Position numbers and translations under genes: made by a program | Notes under the pieces: model-generated | Told to the model about the DNA's origin: nothing | The model's database searches: none | What the model saw: only the letters and a program-made list of their open reading frames with translations | Source: CAZBXD01 sp965216395 | GTDB taxonomy: Bacteria > Pseudomonadota > Alphaproteobacteria > Micavibrionales > SZUA-601 | DNA length: 64,000 bases | Reading direction: 5' to 3' | Assembly (NCBI GenBank): GCA_965216395.1 | Contig: OZ244156.1 | Coordinates: 1,364,001 to 1,428,000, forward strand | Shown: positions 58,304 to 64,000 of the stretch, piece after piece | Position numbering within the stretch: the stretch's first letter is position 1 | Layout of the letters: each line of letters starts with the position of its first letter

Positions 58304-59314
58304 TTATCCAACCAATTCTTCGGCGATCATGACCGCGTTGAGTGCTTGGCCGCGGCGGATGCTGTCCCCACAAAGCCAGAATTGCAACCCATCCTTGACA
58401 TTGCCCCGTAGACGCGCGACATAGATCAAATCTTCCCCGCCGATTTCGGCCGGCGTAGGTATATCCAAATGATCATCAATCACACCAAGCCCGGCTTGAC
58501 CCGTCATCTGCATCGCGGCCTTAATGGCACTGAGATCGCCTTGACCACGCACGGTCACAGAGATTCCCATACCCGTAAAAATAGGTACGGAAACATGGGT
58601 GACTGTTGCTTTTATTTGTGGATAGATTTTGCCTAATGCCGATTTTGTTTGAAACTCGGCTGTGGTATGGCCATCATCGCGTTCCTCCCCCACCATAGGA
58701 ATCGCATTAAAGGCAATTTGTTTCATATAATGTTCTGACTTCGGTTGGCTGTTCATAAACATGGCCTTGGTTTGATTAAAAACCTCATCCATGGCACCGC
58801 GCCCGCCCGTAACCGCCGGATCGAAAATCGTCGCTGTCACCGTGTCAATTGAACTCATGTCTTTTATGGGTTTAAGTGCCAGTGCCAAAATCGTAGCCGC
58901 CGATGAAGGGACAGCCACAACACTTTTAAGCAAAGGTTGCTTTAAAATATCCTCATTTACACCCGCAACCGCACATGGCACATCTGAATCCTCGGCAAAA
59001 AACCCAGACAAATCGATCATCTTAGCCTTATTCCCAATGGCAAATTTCATAATTTTTTCCGCTTGATCCATTGCGCCTGCGTGGATGATCAATTGCGTTT
59101 TACCAAAATCGAATGTATCAATTTTTTGTACATCTAAAACCTCATCATCGCCGAAAGAAATTTGTTCCCCCGTCACGGCGCCGGTTTCAACAGCATAAAT
59201 TTCATCCAATGGGAAATCGCGTTCCGCTAATAAATTGATGACTTCACGACCCACAGGCGTCATCGCGCCCGTAACAGCCAAATGGAGAGAAGATGAGGAT
59301 AGCGATTGTGTCAT
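58304..59314 (-). CDS. usg: Aspartate-semialdehyde dehydrogenase paralogue lacking catalytic residues (Usg-like)
   Basis: The 336-residue protein has the whole fold of the Asd family: an NADP-binding start (LAVTGAMTPVGREVINLLAERDFPLDEIYAVE) and the dimerisation half (AVTGGRGAMDEVFNQTKAMF). The active site is gone, however: the catalytic cysteine of the NPNCSTI motif corresponds to serine/alanine in VPSSAATI (133-142), and the substrate arginine and histidine of the motif RVPVxxGHS are S242 and M249 in VSVPIFTGMGIS. It therefore cannot act as Asd and resembles E. coli Usg-1. The true asd must lie elsewhere. It is divergent from ribF with 27 bp between them. Confidence 0.85.
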   Translation of the reverse strand: MTQSLSSSSLHLAVTGAMTPVGREVINLLAERDFPLDEIYAVETGAVTGEQISFGDDEVLDVQKIDTFDFGKTQLIIHAGAMDQAEKIMKFAIGNKAKMIDLSGFFAEDSDVPCAVAGVNEDILKQPLLKSVVAVPSSAATILALALKPIKDMSSIDTVTATIFDPAVTGGRGAMDEVFNQTKAMFMNSQPKSEHYMKQIAFNAIPMVGEERDDGHTTAEFQTKSALGKIYPQIKATVTHVSVPIFTGMGISVTVRGQGDLSAIKAAMQMTGQAGLGVIDDHLDIPTPAEIGGEDLIYVARLRGNVKDGLQFWLCGDSIRRGQALNAVMIAEELVG

Positions 59315-59341
59315 AGTTTAGGATCCTATATATAATGTGAT

Positions 59342-60274
59342 ATGAATATCTTCGATACATATAGCGATTTACCCGAGCATGTCAAAGGAAACATTGTCGT
59401 TATTGGTAATTTTGACGGGGTTCACCGTGGCCACCAAACATTACTTAACGAGGCCAAAGATATGGCTGAGGCGGCGCATAAAAAACTGGTTGTGCTCACT
59501 TTTGAACCCCATCCGAAACAAGTTTTTCAACCCAGTGCCCCCCCGTTTCGACTAACCAATAAAAAAACCAAAATAGAGGCACTCATCAAACATGGCGCAG
59601 ATTTTGTGGTTGCGGTTGAATTTACACATGAGTTTTCGCAAAAATCCGCACAGGATTTTATTGACGATGTGCTTATTCATGGTTTGGGTGCGACTCATAT
59701 TCTAGTGGGGGATGATTTTACCTTTGGCTTTAACCGTGGTGGCACGGTTGAAATATTGCACGCGGATAACCGTTTCCAAGTGACCGCCTTAGAACAAGTC
59801 AAAACCGACAAAAACGCCATTTATGGCTCCTCCTTAATCCGCAACGCTCTCAAAAGAGCTGATCTGGAGACCGTGAAGAACCATCTGGGCCATTATTGGT
59901 GCACCCAAGCCACGGTGATTCATGGCAATAAACGCGGGCGCACCATTGGCTATCCCACGGCAAATATGAAATTGGACGATCAAGGCGATTTTATTCATCC
60001 CGCTTATGGTGTTTATGCCGTACGGGCACGTAGCAAAAACCTTGATTGGCATATGGGCGTGGCTAATTTTGGCATTCGCCCAATGTTTACCGTCCCCGAA
60101 CCTCTGTTAGAAGTGCATCTGTTTGATTTTGACGGCGATCTTTATGGTCAAATTCTGGATGTGGAATGGGTGGCATATTTACGCGAAGAAATGACCTTCG
60201 AATCGCTCGATGATCTTATTACCCAAATGAATCAAGACAGTTCAAAAGCCAAAGAAATTTTGACACAAATTTAA
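59342..60274 (+). CDS. ribF: Bifunctional riboflavin kinase/FAD synthetase
   Basis: The 310-residue enzyme makes FMN and FAD from riboflavin. The N-terminal adenylyltransferase has VVIGNFDGVHRGHQTLLNEA (HxGH-like) and VGDDFTFGFNR; the C-terminal kinase (about 180-310) has the flavin/ATP motif GNKRGRTIGYPTANM and ends with FLREE-like VAYLREEMTFESLDDLITQM. Length is usual. It is divergent from the Usg-like gene and followed by the tandem paralogue array. Confidence 0.95.
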   Translation: MNIFDTYSDLPEHVKGNIVVIGNFDGVHRGHQTLLNEAKDMAEAAHKKLVVLTFEPHPKQVFQPSAPPFRLTNKKTKIEALIKHGADFVVAVEFTHEFSQKSAQDFIDDVLIHGLGATHILVGDDFTFGFNRGGTVEILHADNRFQVTALEQVKTDKNAIYGSSLIRNALKRADLETVKNHLGHYWCTQATVIHGNKRGRTIGYPTANMKLDDQGDFIHPAYGVYAVRARSKNLDWHMGVANFGIRPMFTVPEPLLEVHLFDFDGDLYGQILDVEWVAYLREEMTFESLDDLITQMNQDSSKAKEILTQI

Positions 60275-60309
60275 AGAGTTAATAGATATTAACATCATGA
60301 TTGAAAAAC

Positions 60310-60338
60310 TTGACTTTACACCAAAAATCTGATACATT
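60310..60338 (+). promoter_or_regulatory. Promoter of paralogue 1 (copy A of a duplicated promoter)
   Basis: TTGACT (60310-60315), a 17-bp spacer and TACATT (60333-60338) predict a start near 60345. The surroundings (AAAAACTTGACT, TTATGTAAA) are shared with the promoter of paralogue 2 at 61933. AAAGGA lies 13 bp before the ATG. Confidence 0.6.
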
Positions 60339-60373
60339 TATGTAAATCAAATTTAAAGGATTCGTTTTTACGC

Positions 60374-61888
60374 ATGCCAACTATTGAACAACATAAGTCT
60401 GGTAAAAAACCAACACCAGAGAAGAAAAAAAAAGCGAAAAAAGAGGCTAAGCCACAGGATGATGGCGCTAAGGCTGATGAAGCCACCGCTGGTGCAGATA
60501 CTAGCACTGAAGAAACAAAAAACACTTCTGAAAATGCTCAAAACACCAATACAGAAAACACAACTGAATATCATCCCGTGGCTGAACTCGATTTCTGGGA
60601 ACATAATAAAAACTTCTGGAAAGAATTAAATAGAATTAAAAAAACCAAAGAAAAAGCCACATATCAAAAGGATAAGTGGCATCCAACCGATCCAAGTTGG
60701 AATGGTGTTAAAGAGGTGATGAAAGAAGCCGTTTCCAAAATTGCCCCATATTACAGCGATTTCCCTAATTTAGAAGGGATTCAATTAACGGAATTAACAA
60801 CATCAAAAGCGGAAGTGCCAGATCAAGAAAATCCAGAAGCATTTCATACGATAAGAGGTGTTGTTTACAGCTTTACTGAGGAAAAACCTGATGGAAACGA
60901 CCATAGTTTTAAAGTTAAGCAAGTCGATAACAGTTATGAGATTCTAGAGAGAAATGATTCCGCTAAAGAGGTTGATTTTAGTCATCAAAAAGCGTTGACC
61001 ATTATATCAACACTTATGGCTGGTGGTATACGTGTATTCAATTTTCTTGAATGTACAGACCAGCAACGCGCTGCCCTTGAAAAAGCTGCACGCGATATGA
61101 ATGTGCATTATATAGACGCAGATGGCCAAGAAGTTGCGCCACCTGTAAAAAAAGAAGAGAGCAAAAATGATGGGCCTCTTAAGTTAAATCCAAGCCAAAA
61201 AGATCAGAAAAAGTCTCGTAAATCTGAAGATGATAGCAAAAATCAGGAATCGGGCCCAACTATCGAAACACCATATGAAGGCCCCAGTAAACTAAATTCA
61301 AGCCAACAAGATCAAAGAAAGGCTTATAGAGCAAAGCAAACGACCAAAAATGCAGAGCAAGGACCAACCATTGATGTGGATTCAAATGGTAGCGCAAAGT
61401 CCCGAACATCTGTAACCGAAGATAAAAACAAAGGTGATGGTGCTAAAAACAAAGGCCCTAATTGGGATGCAGTTGCCGTAGAGGCTGAGTACGAAGAAGT
61501 CCCAGAAGGTGAAGAAAACCAAACAGATGTTACAAATGAAGCGCCTGAGAATAACAAACCTCTGGCACTCCCCGCTGGATCAGGTTCAAAACCAGATTTA
61601 CCGCCTGTAAAGGATTTACTCACGGCGAACAAGTCAGGAATTACTGTCAAGGCACAAAATCCGGTATTGCCTGGTATCAACACGCTGTTCAAAGGTAATA
61701 ATCAAGATATTGTGGTCGGTCCAAAGCTGCAAGAAGCGATAGATAACAATATAACACAGGCGCAAGCTAATTCAGAAAACACTGCATTTAATGATAATGT
61801 GGTAAGCGCTACTCAACCACCTGCGGGTCCGCCTGTGGCAAAAACTACTGCCACAAATTCAAGTAGTGGTACTACCCCCAATTCATAA
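60374..61888 (+). CDS. Tandem-array paralogue 1, unknown family
   Basis: The 504-residue protein has no recognised domain. A Lys/Glu/Asp/Thr-rich tail (1-70) precedes a conserved module (73-252) with NFWKELNRIKK, PYYSDFPNLEG, VVYSFTEE, then STLMAGGIRVF, ECTDQQR and YIDADG. Those motifs recur in paralogue 2 at the same order and spacing. From about 260 on it is low complexity with two internal repeats of about 36 residues (267-302 and 303-338: GPxKLNxSQxDQ...KN..GPTI), then a Pro/Gly/Asn region to the end (ANSENTAFNDN, PAGPPVAK). The second half of the module faintly resembles LPD7-type segments of polyvalent proteins, not strongly enough for a call. It has its own promoter and no signal peptide. 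Confidence 0.65.
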   Translation: MPTIEQHKSGKKPTPEKKKKAKKEAKPQDDGAKADEATAGADTSTEETKNTSENAQNTNTENTTEYHPVAELDFWEHNKNFWKELNRIKKTKEKATYQKDKWHPTDPSWNGVKEVMKEAVSKIAPYYSDFPNLEGIQLTELTTSKAEVPDQENPEAFHTIRGVVYSFTEEKPDGNDHSFKVKQVDNSYEILERNDSAKEVDFSHQKALTIISTLMAGGIRVFNFLECTDQQRAALEKAARDMNVHYIDADGQEVAPPVKKEESKNDGPLKLNPSQKDQKKSRKSEDDSKNQESGPTIETPYEGPSKLNSSQQDQRKAYRAKQTTKNAEQGPTIDVDSNGSAKSRTSVTEDKNKGDGAKNKGPNWDAVAVEAEYEEVPEGEENQTDVTNEAPENNKPLALPAGSGSKPDLPPVKDLLTANKSGITVKAQNPVLPGINTLFKGNNQDIVVGPKLQEAIDNNITQAQANSENTAFNDNVVSATQPPAGPPVAKTTATNSSSGTTPNS

Positions 61889-61932
61889 CAGATAGCTACG
61901 TCTTTTTTAAGCGCATAAAATGACCCAAAAAC

Positions 61933-61961
61933 TTGACTCTCGAGCCATAATATGCTACGTT
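61933..61961 (+). promoter_or_regulatory. Promoter of paralogue 2 (copy B of the duplicated promoter)
   Basis: TTGACT (61933-61938), a 17-bp spacer and TACGTT (61956-61961) predict a start near 61968. It is nearly the same as the promoter at 60310 in hexamers, spacer length and flank TTATGTAAA. AGAGGGG lies 9 bp before the ATG at 61990. Confidence 0.6.
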
Positions 61962-61989
61962 TATGTAAAGATTAGAGGGGTATAAATTC

Positions 61990-63723
61990 ATGGTAGAAAT
62001 CTCAGCAGCAAAGAAAAAACCTGCGCCTAACCCAACACCCGAAGAAGAGGCTACCGTTGGTGGCAACACATCTGCCTCAAGCTCGGATACTCAGAGTAAA
62101 AAAGGCAGCACAGCGCAAGAAGCGGACCAGTCACAGAAAAGAACTTATACCTTACCAAAAATTGACACGGATAAGGCCTTTTTCGAGTTTTGGAAAAAAA
62201 TGAAAAAGCTTAAGGACGAAGAAACAGGCCTTACAAAAATATATTTCGGTGACATGATTGATAAATTCAATGACTCCACTGAAGAAATTCGTAAAAATTA
62301 TAAGCTTTCAGAAGATCAATATCTTAATTTTAATCCTAACAAAACACATTTCTTAGAAGAATTGACCATTGACGGTGATGTTGAGCAAGCCGATCAAGAA
62401 AAGCGAATTATCTATAATTACGTAACTGAAGAAACTGAATTTAAAATTGAAATTATTCAAAAAGAGGGTAACGTTGAATGTCATAACGATGAAGCCTTTG
62501 ACGCGGATGACGAGGTTGCCTATCTGATGATTAGCAAGGCGATGGCGGCGGGTATCTCACCCCTCGTCTTCACAGATTGCACCGAAGATCAGCACATCAA
62601 ATTTGTTCGCGTAGCGAAAGCCTTGGGCGCGTTTTATTGTGACGCAGAGGGCAACACATATGACCCTGCCGGGACAATGGTGGAAACGGTCGATGGGACA
62701 AAAGTAACCATTGAGAAGAAAGAAAAATCGGAAGTTAAAAAGGAAGAAGAAACGCCTAAGCCAGAGAAAGAAAAATTAAAAGCCGCTGCGGTGACAGATA
62801 AAGAGATAGAACCCGCAACTAAAGATAATAAAAAGAAAGAAAAAAAGAAGAAGAAAAAAACTAAAAAGCAAGCCCCAGAGACAAAAGATAAAAAATCAGA
62901 GCCAGCTGAAGAAAAACAAAAATCTGAAGAAGAAAAGAATAACGCCATCACCGCTGACAGTGTCGCACAAGAATTGGAAGCCCGTACGGAAAATCTTTCA
63001 ATTCCAGTGGAAGAAAATGAAGCACCAAAGATAGAGCTTGAAAACACCATCAAAGCCGCCCTGAGAGAGGTTGTTAACAATATCAGAACGGCCGATTCAG
63101 CCCTGAGAGATGAAGGAAAAAGAGCAGAATTTCAACAACATCTCAATAATTTTAAAGAATATGTTATTGATTCTGAAAATTCAAACACCTCCGATATAGC
63201 GCAGTTTGCCCCAATTTTCGCCGAAGCTGCAGGTGAAACAGAAACACCAGCCATGGACAAAGTTAATCGCATTACATTTGATGATGCTTGCGCAAACATA
63301 GGCGAATATTTTGCACAAATCGATGATGAATCAGCCATTATTGAGAGCGTAGAAGACCGTTTAATTGAACTTCAAGATCAAGATTTAAATTTTAACTCTC
63401 AACAACTGCATGTCATGACAAATTTTATGATGGAACTGAATGAAGACATGGCTGATGAAACCATCGAAAAAGATGAAAAATACTTTGAAAACTTATTAAG
63501 AGTGATTAATTTTCAAGAAAAAGAAGGGTATTCAAACACAAATCTGAGTCCCAGAACAACTATCCACGTATTATCATCATCAGATATTCAGAGTAACGCC
63601 AAAACCATAACACAACCGACAATAGAGAGTGAAGTCTCAGCCTATTTTGAAAACAAAGCAGACACGACACAGAAGAAGAAAAAAGGCAAAGCGATTATTA
63701 AGGAATTTGTGCCAGCTGGTTAA
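61990..63723 (+). CDS. Tandem-array paralogue 2, unknown family
   Basis: The 577-residue protein shares the module of paralogue 1 at residues 63-225: EFWKKMKKLKD, IIYNYVTEE, SKAMAAGISPLVF, DCTEDQH and YCDAEGNTYDP align with the corresponding motifs there. The rest differs: 1-55 is disordered, 236-320 is a lysine/glutamate stretch (KKKEKKKKKKTKK), and a helical C-terminal domain (345-575) is unique to it (LENTIKAALREVVNNIRTA, FAPIFAEAAGETETP, FENLLRVINFQEKEG). It ends KKKGKAIIKEFVPAG. No signal peptide or membrane helix; a soluble intracellular or secreted protein by an unknown route. The third paralogue follows 38 bp later. Confidence 0.65.
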   Translation: MVEISAAKKKPAPNPTPEEEATVGGNTSASSSDTQSKKGSTAQEADQSQKRTYTLPKIDTDKAFFEFWKKMKKLKDEETGLTKIYFGDMIDKFNDSTEEIRKNYKLSEDQYLNFNPNKTHFLEELTIDGDVEQADQEKRIIYNYVTEETEFKIEIIQKEGNVECHNDEAFDADDEVAYLMISKAMAAGISPLVFTDCTEDQHIKFVRVAKALGAFYCDAEGNTYDPAGTMVETVDGTKVTIEKKEKSEVKKEEETPKPEKEKLKAAAVTDKEIEPATKDNKKKEKKKKKKTKKQAPETKDKKSEPAEEKQKSEEEKNNAITADSVAQELEARTENLSIPVEENEAPKIELENTIKAALREVVNNIRTADSALRDEGKRAEFQQHLNNFKEYVIDSENSNTSDIAQFAPIFAEAAGETETPAMDKVNRITFDDACANIGEYFAQIDDESAIIESVEDRLIELQDQDLNFNSQQLHVMTNFMMELNEDMADETIEKDEKYFENLLRVINFQEKEGYSNTNLSPRTTIHVLSSSDIQSNAKTITQPTIESEVSAYFENKADTTQKKKKGKAIIKEFVPAG

Positions 63724-63761
63724 GAAATAATATTATATTTGAATAATTTAGAGACAATAAA

Positions 63762-64000
63762 ATGAAAATTATTGCCGTAAAAAAAGAACAAGCCGATTTT
63801 GACGAAGCTTTGGAAAAGCGACGCAAAAAATTCGAAGAATTTTGGCAACGTTTGATGAAGCTTAAGCAAAAGGTTGCGGATAATCCTAATTATTTTAAAG
63901 ATAGTTGGAATACCTATGAGAAAGAGTTGTTTCCTATTCTGGATCAGCAAAAATACTATAAAAATTTTCATGGTTTAGAGTTTCATTTCAACGTTAAAAC
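63762..64000 (+). CDS. Tandem-array paralogue 3, unknown family (partial, runs off window)
   Basis: An open frame from ATG 63762 to the window edge (79 residues, no stop) repeats the opening of the family module: FEEFWQRLMKLKQK (24-37) aligns with EFWKKMKKLKD of paralogue 2 and NFWKELNRIKK of paralogue 1, and YYKNFHGLEF (65-74) with PYYSDFPNLEG. It has almost no N-terminal tail, so the module starts at residue 10 or so. No copy of the duplicated promoter precedes it, so it is probably read with paralogue 2. Confidence 0.65.
   Translation, partial: MKIIAVKKEQADFDEALEKRRKKFEEFWQRLMKLKQKVADNPNYFKDSWNTYEKELFPILDQQKYYKNFHGLEFHFNVK

Overview
The window is AT-rich (roughly 40% G+C by eye), gene-dense chromosomal DNA of an alphaproteobacterium. 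The placement rests on gene sets typical of that class: an NDUFA12-like complex I subunit next to mlaD and a DUF2155 protein (32.3-33.8 kb), rpe overlapping a heparinase II/III gene (14.2-16.5 kb), mutM - rpsT - dnaA (49-54 kb), and a membrane-anchored cytochrome c divergent from pheA (54.8-56.5 kb). I cannot name the genus. Most of the window is core genome with short intergenic gaps; orphan genes are inserted between the core blocks.

Layout. 0-7 kb: a membrane protein cut by the window edge, two DNA repair genes (MGMT, nth), a REC protein with a broken GGDEF domain, a large cysteine-rich secreted protein, a soluble lytic transglycosylase and smpB. 7-12 kb: three 25-bp tandem repeats, a CLC chloride channel with CBS domains, a diguanylate cyclase, the lipid-transport pair mlaA-mlaC and tRNA-Val(GAC). 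12-20 kb: a CPT-like kinase on a probable leaderless mRNA, a GDPD gene whose catalytic start lies upstream of its first ATG, a glycosyltransferase, rpe, heparinase, sppA and an orphan. 19-25 kb: an inverse autotransporter, zntB, a DUF481 outer-membrane protein, a gene split by a frameshift in an A8 tract, and tRNA-Lys(TTT). 25-38 kb: gyrA, a methyltransferase, a NUDIX enzyme, ssb, murI, the NDUFA12-mlaD-DUF2155 set, an orphan RHH regulator, a BadF-type kinase, an IMPase and accC-accB. 38-50 kb: dsbA-like, a BepA-like M48 protease, a solute-binding protein, an EEP nuclease, gyrB, a three-gene orphan insertion, recF, dnaN and dnaA. 50-60 kb: a sodium symporter, rpsT with a histone-H1-like tail, mutM, a GNAT remnant, a DUF2939-like protein, pheA, cytochrome c, hisN-like, two orphans, a non-catalytic Asd paralogue and ribF. 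60-64 kb: three consecutive paralogues of a family I do not recognise, the last cut by the window edge.

How the genes work together. Replication and repair genes (dnaA, dnaN, recF, gyrA, gyrB, ssb, mutM, nth, MGMT) and envelope genes dominate. The envelope genes cover lipid asymmetry (mlaA, mlaC, mlaD), peptidoglycan (lytic transglycosylase, murI), membrane proteolysis and folding (sppA, BepA-like, DsbA-like) and surface proteins (inverse autotransporter, DUF481, the cysteine-rich protein). The most novel part is the paralogue array at 60.3-64.0 kb. Its first two members sit behind near-identical promoters (TTGACT, 17-bp spacer, TAC-type -10) and share a two-part module followed by divergent low-complexity tails. 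Other sequence-visible oddities are the S20 tail, the Asd-like protein that has lost all three catalytic positions, the A8 frameshift and the ATT-start GDPD.
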